A stretch of 5,351 nucleotides of DNA, from NCBI GenBank assembly GCA_003021325.1, contig PXQM01000130.1:1-5351 (forward strand). Reading direction: 5' to 3'. A program made the translations under genes and the position numbers. Below the pieces are notes generated by a model. It was not told the origin of the DNA, did no database searches, and worked only from the letters and a program-made list of their open reading frames with translations. Positions within the stretch are counted from its first letter, which is position 1. Every line of letters starts with the position of its first letter. Source of the stretch: Halobacteriales archaeon QH_10_70_21 (GTDB lineage: Archaea > Halobacteriota > Halobacteria > Halobacteriales > Haloarculaceae). Positions 1 through 4,953 of the stretch are shown here, one piece after another.

Positions 1-39
1 CTGGCCGACCTCGAACTCCTCGTAGTACAGTCCCGGCAT
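1..39 (-). CDS. mch: Mesaconyl-CoA hydratase (MaoC family), N-terminal 13 codons only
   Basis: Reading the minus strand from the ATG at 39-37 gives MPGLYYEEFEVGQ, which runs off the left edge. This is the typical N-terminus of haloarchaeal MaoC-type dehydratases annotated as mesaconyl-CoA hydratase (a GLYYEEFEVG-type opening). The family enzyme hydrates mesaconyl-CoA to beta-methylmalyl-CoA in the cytoplasm, in the methylaspartate cycle. The gene is divergent from the CitE-family gene starting at 125, whose likely substrate is the product of this enzyme, and that supports the call. An A-run at 65-68 (TTTT on the coding strand) lies 26-29 nt before the start, as expected for a leaderless haloarchaeal promoter. 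Only 13 residues are visible, so another MaoC-family protein remains possible. Confidence 0.68.
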   Translation of the reverse strand, partial: MPGLYYEEFEVGQ

Positions 40-64
40 GGCCGCCGGCACGCCCGGCGGCGGC

Positions 65-68
65 AAAA
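65..68 (-). promoter_or_regulatory. AT-rich box of the minus-strand mch promoter
   Basis: AAAA on the plus strand (TTTT on the minus strand) is the only AT-rich patch in a very GC-rich stretch. It lies 26-29 nt upstream of the minus-strand ATG at 39-37. That is the spacing of a haloarchaeal TATA-like element on a leaderless transcript. It is short and not a full consensus. Confidence 0.4.
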
Positions 69-95
69 CGGGACCGGACCGGGCCGGCGCCTCAG

Positions 96-100
96 TTAAG
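96..100 (+). promoter_or_regulatory. TTAAG promoter box for the CitE-family gene
   Basis: TTAAG ends 25 nt before the ATG at 125, so the box covers -29 to -25 relative to the start codon. The same pentamer at the same distance precedes the glutamate dehydrogenase gene (1021-1025). There is no Shine-Dalgarno sequence between box and ATG, so a leaderless transcript starting at or next to the ATG is likely. This also favours the ATG at 125 over the in-frame ATG at 38. Confidence 0.6.
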
Positions 101-124
101 TTGGTGCCGCCTGTTGGCTCCCCT

Positions 125-970
125 ATGGCTCGCAGAAGCGTGCTGTTCTCGCCGGGCGACCGGCCGGAGCTGATGCGGAAGGCGCCCGGCGCGGGTGCCG
201 ATACGGTCGTGTTCGACCTCGAGGACGCCGTCGTCCCGGAAAAAAAGCCGGACGCCCGCGCGGCCGTCGCGGACGTGCTGACGGACCCGTCGTTCGACCC
301 CGACCCCGAGGTCTGCGTCCGGGTCAACGCCGACCCCGGAACCGCGGCCGCGGACCTCGACGCCGTCCTGGAGGGCACCCCCCGAATCGACTCGGTGATG
401 GTGCCGAAGGCCGAATCCGCGGCCGGCGTCCTGGAGATGGACGAGCTAATCGCGGAGCGCGGCGCCGACCTGCCGCTGTTGGCGCTGTGTGAGTCCGCCC
501 GCGGCGTCCTCAAGGCGGCGGCAATCGCGGCGGTGCCGGCGGTCGACGCCCTCGTCTTCGGCGCCGAGGACCTCTCGGCCGACATCGGCGCGACACGGAC
601 CGAGAGCGGCGAGGAGGTCAGCCACGCCCGCCAGCAGGTCGTGCTGGCGGCCGGCGCGGCCGACGTCGACGCCATCGACACCGTCTTCACCGACATCGAG
701 GCCACCGACAGGCTCGCAGCAGAGACGGCCTTCGCGGCGCAGCTGGGCTACGACGGCAAGATGGCCATCCATCCCGCGCAGGTGGCGCCCATCAACGAGG
801 CGTTCACGCCCGACCCCGAGGCGGTCGAGTGGGCCGAGAAGGTGCTCGCGGCCCGCGAGGCGGCCGACGGGCGCGGGGTCTTCCGGGTCGACGACGAGAT
901 GATAGACGCCCCCCTCCTGGCCCGCGCCGAGCGCGTGATGGAGCGCCACCGGGCCGCCGAGGACGGGTAG
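125..970 (+). CDS. citE: CitE/HpcH-family CoA-ester lyase (probable beta-methylmalyl-CoA/malyl-CoA lyase or malyl-CoA thioesterase)
   Basis: A 281-residue TIM-barrel protein of the HpcH/HpaI aldolase, CitE-like family. Visible family landmarks are [13 protein letters not shown] at 5-17, FDLEDAV at 30-36, the substrate Arg in VRVN at 65-68, VPK at 93-95, the metal-ligand Glu in LCESARG at 121-127, the acidic metal site in [11 protein letters not shown] at 145-155, and [10 protein letters not shown] at 211-220. The family cleaves or hydrolyses 3-hydroxyacyl-CoA esters with Mg2+. Next to mch and glutamate dehydrogenase, a methylaspartate-cycle role is likely: beta-methylmalyl-CoA to glyoxylate plus propionyl-CoA, or malyl-CoA hydrolysis to malate. 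Sequence alone does not separate lyase from thioesterase. The length is normal. I chose the start at 125 because homology begins there ([10 protein letters not shown]) and TTAAG lies 25-29 nt before it. The 29 extra in-frame residues from ATG 38 are Gly/Pro-rich and would overlap the divergent mch start. Confidence 0.85.
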   Translation: MARRSVLFSPGDRPELMRKAPGAGADTVVFDLEDAVVPEKKPDARAAVADVLTDPSFDPDPEVCVRVNADPGTAAADLDAVLEGTPRIDSVMVPKAESAAGVLEMDELIAERGADLPLLALCESARGVLKAAAIAAVPAVDALVFGAEDLSADIGATRTESGEEVSHARQQVVLAAGAADVDAIDTVFTDIEATDRLAAETAFAAQLGYDGKMAIHPAQVAPINEAFTPDPEAVEWAEKVLAAREAADGRGVFRVDDEMIDAPLLARAERVMERHRAAEDG

Positions 971-1049
971 TGTGTACCTTAATCACATATGGAATCTCTC
1001 AGTGATATGGGTCGTCACGCTTAAGCGGCGACTGGCCGACTGGACGTCC
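971..1049 (+). promoter_or_regulatory. Intergenic regulatory region ahead of glutamate dehydrogenase, with two spaced dyads
   Basis: This 79-bp gap is markedly AT-richer than its surroundings. It holds two imperfect inverted repeats with the same geometry: TGTG-N9-CACA at 971-987 and GTGA-N9-TCAC at 1002-1018. Their centres are 31 bp apart, about three helical turns. Both lie just upstream of the TTAAG box at 1021-1025. They could be operator half-sites for a winged-helix or Lrp-type regulator, which commonly control glutamate metabolism genes in archaea. That role is inference, because four-base arms can arise by chance. Confidence 0.35.
1021..1025 (+). promoter_or_regulatory. TTAAG promoter box for glutamate dehydrogenase
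   Basis: TTAAG covers -29 to -25 relative to the ATG at 1050, identical in sequence and spacing to the box before the CitE-family gene. It supports a leaderless mRNA and the ATG at 1050. An upstream in-frame ATG-free extension toward 972 would place the box inside coding sequence. Confidence 0.6.
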
Positions 1050-2309
1050 ATGTCGGAGGACGTCAACCCGTTCGAGAGCCTGCAGGAGCAGATCGACGAC
1101 GCTGCGGAGTACATCGACGTCGGCGCGGACGTGCTGGAGCGGCTCAAGCACCCCGAGCGCGTGCTCGAGACCAACCTCACGGTCGAACTCGACGACGGGT
1201 CGCTGGCCGTCTTCCGGGCCTACCGCTCGCAGTTCAACGGCGACCGGGGGCCCTACAAGGGTGGTATCCGGTACCATCCCGGCGTGACGCGCGACGAGGT
1301 GAAGGCGCTGTCGGGGTGGATGGTCTACAAGTGCGCGGTCGTCGACATCCCCTACGGCGGCGGCAAGGGCGGCATCGCCATCGACCCCCTCCAGTACTCG
1401 GCCGACGAGATGGAGCGGATCACCCGCTCGTTCGCCACGGAACTGCGGCCGCTCATCGGCGAGGACACGGACATCCCGGCGCCGGACGTCAACACCGGCC
1501 AGCGGGAGATGAACTGGATCAAGGACACCTACGAGACGCTGGAGGGGACGACCGAGCCGGGCGTCATCACCGGGAAGGCCATCGACTCCGGCGGCTCCCG
1601 CGGGCGCGTGGAGGCGACCGGGCGCTCGACGATGCTGACCGCGCGGGAGGCATTCGACTACCTCGACAAGGAGATGGCGGACGCCACCGTCGCGGTCCAG
1701 GGGTACGGCAACGCCGGCAGCGTCGCCGCGAGGCTGCTGGAATCCGAACTCGGCGCCAATGTGGTCGCCGTCTCGGACTCCTCGGGAGCGGTCCACGACC
1801 CCGAGGGTCTCGACGCCGACGCCGTCAAGGGGTACAAGAACGAGACCGGCTCGGTCACCGGCTACGCGGGGGCGACCGAGGAGCTGACCAACGAGGAGAT
1901 GCTGGGGCTCGGCGTCGACCTGCTGGTGCCGGCGGCCCTGGAGAACGCCATCGACGCCGACCTGGCCCGCGAGGTCAGCGCCGACGTCATCGTCGAGGCG
2001 GCCAACGGACCGCTGACGCCCGACGCCGACGACATCCTCACCGAGCGTGACGTCTACGTCTTCCCCGACATCCTCGCCAACGCCGGCGGCGTCACCGTCT
2101 CGTACTTCGAGTGGGTCCAGAACCGACAGCGGTTCTACTGGACCGAGAAGCGCGTCAACGACGAGCTCGAACGGCACATCGTCGAGGCCTTCGACGGCCT
2201 CATCGACGCCTACGAGGCCAACGACCTGCCGAACCTCCGGACCGCCGCCTACGTCGTGGCCATCGAGCGGGTCCTGAACGCCTACGAGGAGGGCGGCACC
2301 TGGCCGTAG
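1050..2309 (+). CDS. gdhB: Glutamate dehydrogenase (Glu/Leu/Phe/Val dehydrogenase family)
   Basis: A complete 419-residue hexameric-type glutamate dehydrogenase. It interconverts glutamate and 2-oxoglutarate plus ammonium with NAD(P)H in the cytoplasm. The N-terminal substrate domain shows [11 protein letters not shown] at 67-77, the lysine-bearing [18 protein letters not shown] at 91-108 (catalytic Lys about 106) and [11 protein letters not shown] at 144-154. The Rossmann domain carries [11 protein letters not shown] at 217-227 (GxGxxG), followed by a beta strand ending VVAVSDSSG at 238-246. [10 protein letters not shown] at 293-302, EAANGP at 316-321 and [15 protein letters not shown] at 341-355 are conserved C-terminal elements. 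Length and motifs are normal. The start at 1050 gives the usual [15 protein letters not shown] opening. The upstream in-frame extension (972-1049) is hydrophobic, unlike the family, and contains the promoter box. Beside mch and citE it probably feeds glutamate into the methylaspartate cycle. Cofactor preference cannot be judged reliably. The gdhB symbol rests on family resemblance and neighbourhood. Confidence 0.95.
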   Translation: MSEDVNPFESLQEQIDDAAEYIDVGADVLERLKHPERVLETNLTVELDDGSLAVFRAYRSQFNGDRGPYKGGIRYHPGVTRDEVKALSGWMVYKCAVVDIPYGGGKGGIAIDPLQYSADEMERITRSFATELRPLIGEDTDIPAPDVNTGQREMNWIKDTYETLEGTTEPGVITGKAIDSGGSRGRVEATGRSTMLTAREAFDYLDKEMADATVAVQGYGNAGSVAARLLESELGANVVAVSDSSGAVHDPEGLDADAVKGYKNETGSVTGYAGATEELTNEEMLGLGVDLLVPAALENAIDADLAREVSADVIVEAANGPLTPDADDILTERDVYVFPDILANAGGVTVSYFEWVQNRQRFYWTEKRVNDELERHIVEAFDGLIDAYEANDLPNLRTAAYVVAIERVLNAYEEGGTWP

Positions 2310-2369
2310 CGGCCGTCGTCGGAGCCGCGCCGTCGTGTATCGGGCGCGGACACGGCCGGTCGAGTTTTA
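2310..2369 (+). terminator. Possible nested hairpin terminator after glutamate dehydrogenase
   Basis: Immediately after the stop codon, an outer 7-bp inverted repeat (CGGCCGT 2310-2316 with ACGGCCG 2352-2358) encloses an inner one (CCGCGCC 2325-2331 with GGCGCGG 2343-2349, 11-nt loop). A TTTT run follows at 2365-2368. Archaeal termination depends mostly on the T-run, and here the same T-run also serves as the promoter box of the next gene, so the terminator role is tentative. Confidence 0.35.
2365..2369 (+). promoter_or_regulatory. TTTTA promoter box for the P450 remnant
   Basis: TTTTA lies exactly 25-29 nt before the ATG at 2394, the same spacing as the boxes of the two upstream plus-strand genes. 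The gene therefore keeps an apparently working leaderless promoter although its coding region is internally deleted. Confidence 0.55.
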
Positions 2370-2393
2370 CGTGTTAGTCAGTGACACGCACGT

Positions 2394-2945
2394 ATGAGCA
2401 TCCTCGACCGCGGCGGGGACGACCCACGGCAGGGCCCGACGCTGACGGAGGTCGTCGAGCTGCTCCCGACGCTGGTCTACGACGACCCGGTCGTCGTCGC
2501 GACGCTCCTCGCGGACCGCTACGGGGACGTCGTCCGGGTGCCGCCGCTGCACCCCGCGCTGGACTCGGGGGTCTACCTGCTGTCGAACCCCGAGGACGTC
2601 CGGTCGGTCCTGCAGTCCGACCCCTCGGAGTTCCGCGCGCTGGACGTGCCCGGCTCGCGGGACTTCAGCCGCGTCGTGAAGAACAGCACCGTCAGCCTGC
2701 ACTCCGAGAGCGAGGAGGGCTCCTGGATAAAACGGCTCCGGCTCGTCGGTCCGGAGTTCCGGGCCGAGGAAGCCGAGAGCCAGGTCCCCGGGCTCGCCGA
2801 GACGACGCTCGCGACCATCGGCGAGTTCGCCGGCTCCGACGCCGAGGGCTCCCACGACGGGCCGGACGTCGGCGTCGACTCCGCCATCAATCTCCAGCCA
2901 GACCGCGACGTCGTCGTGCGGTTCGTCCCGCGGGAGACCCCGTAG
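2394..2945 (+). pseudogene. Cytochrome P450 with the catalytic core deleted (N-terminus joined to C-terminal tail)
   Basis: The frame encodes 183 residues, against roughly 400-450 for a P450. Residues about 28-145 read as a haloarchaeal P450 N-terminal half: YGDVVRVPPLHP at 43-54, the beta-1 strands and B helix (YLLSNPEDVRSVLQSDPSEF, 61-80), and the C-helix Trp/Arg pair in GSWIKRLR at 109-116 that normally contacts the heme propionates. Residues about 161-180 (VDSAINLQPDRDVVVRFVPR) resemble the extreme C-terminal beta strand of the same family (INLQPD-type tail). Between them the I-helix AGxxT, the K-helix ExxR and the heme-ligand FxxGxRxC signature are all absent. The join falls near 2856-2890. 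The reading frame stays open across it, so a short protein could be made, but it cannot bind heme as a P450. This is either a deletion pseudogene or an assembly collapse. That the tail comes from the same ancestral gene is inferred from family resemblance. Confidence 0.7.
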
Positions 2946-2948
2946 TCC

Positions 2949-2965
2949 GGCGGCGGAGCGCCGCC
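2949..2965. terminator. Perfect 7-bp GC hairpin after the P450 remnant
   Basis: GGCGGCG (2949-2955), loop GAG, CGCCGCC (2959-2965), starting three bases after the stop codon at 2943-2945. There is no T-run behind it. It could slow or end transcription, or simply reflect GC-rich composition. Confidence 0.35.
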
Positions 2966-2976
2966 CCCGGCCCGGA

Positions 2977-2995
2977 CGCCGCCGCGACGGCGGTG
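2977..2995. terminator. Second GC hairpin between the P450 remnant and mvaD
   Basis: An 8-bp stem with one G-U pair: CGCCGCCG (2977-2984), loop CGA, CGGCGGTG (2988-2995). It follows the hairpin at 2949-2965 by 11 nt and ends just before the mvaD promoter box. Two strong stems in a 93-bp gap suggest insulation of mvaD from upstream transcription. No U-tract is present. Confidence 0.35.
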
Positions 2996-3001
2996 CGGGT
3001 T

Positions 3002-3014
3002 CGAAAGTGCAAAG
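3002..3014 (+). promoter_or_regulatory. BRE-like CGAAA and weak AT box ahead of mvaD
   Basis: CGAAA at 3002-3006 resembles the haloarchaeal TFB-recognition element. It is followed after two bases by GCAAAG at 3009-3014, which ends 25 nt before the ATG at 3039. The AT box is poor, but its position matches the other genes in the window. Confidence 0.45.
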
Positions 3015-3038
3015 ACGCCATCCGCCGCAGACCCGGGC

Positions 3039-3932
3039 ATGAAGGCGACCGCGAAGGCCCACCCCATCCAGGGGCTGGTCAAGTACCACGGGATGCACGA
3101 CGAGGAGTTGCGCCTCCCGTACCACGATTCCATCTCGGTCTGTACTGCGCCGAGCCATTCGAAGACGACCGTCGAGTTCGACCCCTCGTTCGACGCGGAC
3201 CGCTACGTCGTCGACGGCGAGGTCGTCGAGGGCCGCGGCGCCGAGCGCATCCGGTCGGTCGTCGACCGCGTCCGCGAACTGGCCGGCGTCGAGCACCGCG
3301 TCCGCTTCGAGTCCATCAACGACTTCCCGACGAACATCGGCTTCGGCTCCTCGGCGTCAGGCTTCGCGGCCGCCGCAGTCGCGCTGTGTGCGGCCGCCGA
3401 CCTCGAACTCTCCCATCCGGAGATGTCGGCCATCGCCCGCCGGGGGTCGGCCTCGGCCGCACGGGCCGTCACCGGCGCCTTCTCGCATCTCCCCGAGGTG
3501 CCGGCGTTCAAGCACACTGCCGAGGCCCACCGCGAGGCCGCCGATAGCCACATGTTCGACGCGCGGATGGCCCACATCCACGAGCAGATACGGACGGTGC
3601 GGCACTCGCTGCGGAACGCCGACTTCGAGACGACGTTCGAGACCGCCGAACACGACTCGCTGTCGCTGGCGGCGGCGACGATGACCGGGCCGTCCGGCTG
3701 GGTCTACTGGCAGCCCGAGACGCTCGAGGTGTTCGAGACCGTCCGCGACCTCCGGGAGGCGGGCGTCCCGGTCTACTTCTCGACGGACACCGGCGCGTCG
3801 GTGTACGTGAACACGACCGACGAGCACGTCGACCGCGTCGAGGGGGCCATCGCCGACCTGGGCGTCGACACCCACGTCTGGGACGTCGGCGGACCGGCCA
3901 CGGTGCTCGACGACGACGAGGCGCTGTTCTGA
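3039..3932 (+). CDS. mvaD: Phosphomevalonate decarboxylase (GHMP kinase family), with an apparent in-frame internal deletion
   Basis: A 297-residue homologue of the haloarchaeal enzyme that converts mevalonate 5-phosphate to isopentenyl phosphate, which feeds archaeal isoprenoid lipid synthesis with isopentenyl phosphate kinase. It acts in the cytoplasm. Visible elements: KAHPIQGLVKYHGM at 6-19, the GHMP phosphate-binding loop in NIGFGSSASGFAAAA at 99-113, ARRGSASAARAVTGAFSH at 133-150, EHDSLSLAAATMTGPSG at 204-220, and STDTGASVYVN at 248-258 carrying the candidate catalytic Asp250. WDVGGPA at 281-287 and a DEALF ending are typical. Compared with the roughly 324 residues I recall for haloarchaeal orthologues, the stretch after SH (residue 150) that normally carries a conserved DCRSxRI element and the DLRIV strand is missing. 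Here HL runs straight into PEVPAFK (nt about 3489-3500). The frame is preserved, so activity cannot be excluded. The start is supported by the homologous MKATAKAHPI opening and the promoter box. Confidence 0.88.
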   Translation: MKATAKAHPIQGLVKYHGMHDEELRLPYHDSISVCTAPSHSKTTVEFDPSFDADRYVVDGEVVEGRGAERIRSVVDRVRELAGVEHRVRFESINDFPTNIGFGSSASGFAAAAVALCAAADLELSHPEMSAIARRGSASAARAVTGAFSHLPEVPAFKHTAEAHREAADSHMFDARMAHIHEQIRTVRHSLRNADFETTFETAEHDSLSLAAATMTGPSGWVYWQPETLEVFETVRDLREAGVPVYFSTDTGASVYVNTTDEHVDRVEGAIADLGVDTHVWDVGGPATVLDDDEALF

Positions 3933-3999
3933 GCGGCGTCGTCCGGCGGGCACCTCGCGCGCGTCTCCGCCCGGCCCGGCGCCCCGCTTACAGAAGACA

Positions 4000-4006
4000 T
4001 ATTATA
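4000..4006 (+). promoter_or_regulatory. TATTATA box for the HTTM gene; decides the start at 4030
   Basis: TATTATA at 4000-4006 is the strongest TATA-like element in the window. Its core lies 24-30 nt before the ATG at 4030, matching the spacing seen at the other genes. The earlier ATG at 4014 is only 8 nt from the box and in a different frame, so it is unlikely to be used. The preceding intergenic stretch from 3933 is GC-rich with no other clear element. Confidence 0.65.
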
Positions 4007-4746
4007 TGCAGCGATGAACGCCTCGAAGGATGCGCTCGGAGTCCCTCCGCCGCCGCGCCCGTTCGGCCCTCCTCGACCGTTTCGGTATCGACGCCCGTGC
4101 GCTCGGGGCGTTCAGGGTCGCGCTCGGCCTGCTCGTGCTCTCGGACCTCGCGATGCGGGCGCGGCACCTGACGGCGTTCTACACCGACGCCGGCGTCCTG
4201 CCGCGGTCGACGCTCGCGGAGACCTATCCGCTCCTGGCGACGCTCTCGGTCCACACCGTCACCGGGTCGACGCGGGGACAGGCGGTCCTCTTCGCCGTGA
4301 CGGCCGTGGCCGCCGCGGCGCTCCTCGTCGGCTACCGGACCCGGCTCGCGACCGCCGTGACGGGCTACCTGCTGCTGTCGCTGTACCTCCGCAACCGGTA
4401 CGTCCTCAACGGCGGCGACGGCCTGCTGGTCCTGTCGCTGCTGTTCGGCGTCTGTCTGCCGCTCGGCGGGCGCTGGTCCGTCGACGCGCTCCGTGACGCG
4501 GAGCCGCGCCGGCGGGTCGCTACCCTCGCGACCGCCGCCATCCTCCTGCAGCTCGTGGTCATCTACGTCACGAACGCCGTGTTCAAGCTCCGGAGCGACG
4601 CCTGGACGAGCGGGCAGGCCGTCAGGTACGTCCTCGGCCTGGAGCAGTTTTCCGTGGGTCTCGGCCCGCACGCGACGGCGTACCCGGAGCTGCTGGTCGC
4701 GATAAACTGGCTGTGGGTCGCGATGCTCCTCGGGGCGCCGCTGCTG

Positions 4747-4953
4747 GTTCTCGCGACCGGCGGGCCGGGCCAGGTCTACGACCACACGACGAACGCGGTC
4801 GCGAACACGGGCGACGGCCCCGCGATGGCCTACCGCGCAGGCGTGCCCTTAGAGGACATGGAGTTCATCCAGTTTCACCCCACGACGCTCCCCTCTACCG
4901 GTGTTCTCATCACCGAGGGCGTCCGCGGCGAGGGCGGAATTCTCTACAACTCG
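4747..4953 (+). other. sdhA: Internal fragment of succinate dehydrogenase flavoprotein (sdhA) inside the HTTM gene
   Basis: About 69 codons match the FAD/substrate region of SdhA, colinear with bacterial and haloarchaeal enzymes: VLATGG (the FAD-domain strand and glycines), [29 protein letters not shown] (with the active-site His region), [15 protein letters not shown] (the Thr-Glu substrate site) and ILYN. In a complete SdhA this would be followed by an ERFM-type segment; here it stops at ILYNS. The sequence is in frame with the preceding HTTM codons and in the same orientation. Its 3' edge abuts the HTTM C-terminal coding sequence one base out of register. The left junction lies between about 4747 and 4770; the Pro in GGPGQV, where I expect a Leu or Ala, may mark it. 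Codons such as TTA, TCT, GGT, GTT and ATT are more frequent than in the flanks, hinting at a different source genome. There are no terminal repeats or target duplication. Confidence 0.88.

Noticed and set aside
38..124. An N-terminal extension of the CitE-family protein from the ATG at 38
   Set aside because: The added residues are Gly/Pro-rich without homology, contain the promoter box at 96-100, and overlap the divergent mch start codon.
999..2177. A 392-codon open frame on the minus strand opposite glutamate dehydrogenase
   Set aside because: It is an antisense shadow. The plus-strand frame has full glutamate dehydrogenase homology and motifs, and long antisense frames are expected in DNA with such high GC3.
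2367..3296. A 309-codon minus-strand frame across the P450-mvaD boundary
   Set aside because: It has no recognisable domain and crosses two plus-strand genes and their intergenic hairpins; it is a GC-driven shadow.
2381..3547. A 388-codon Arg-rich plus-strand frame spanning the P450 remnant and half of mvaD
   Set aside because: Its composition (Arg/Pro/Gly-rich, no domain) is that of an off-frame reading of acidic haloarchaeal genes, and it overlaps two genes with clear homology and their own promoter boxes.
4014..4496. An alternative gene starting at the ATG at 4014
   Set aside because: It is in another frame from the HTTM protein, encodes Pro/Arg-rich sequence, and starts only 8 nt after the TATA-like box.
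3988..4785. A 265-codon minus-strand frame opposite the HTTM gene
   Set aside because: It is low complexity (Arg/Glu/Gln-rich) and the opposite strand reads as a multi-pass membrane protein with HTTM landmarks.
4747..4953. The sdhA segment as a transposon, intein or other mobile element
   Set aside because: It is an internal piece of a conserved enzyme with no terminal repeats, no target duplication and no splicing or recombinase motifs.
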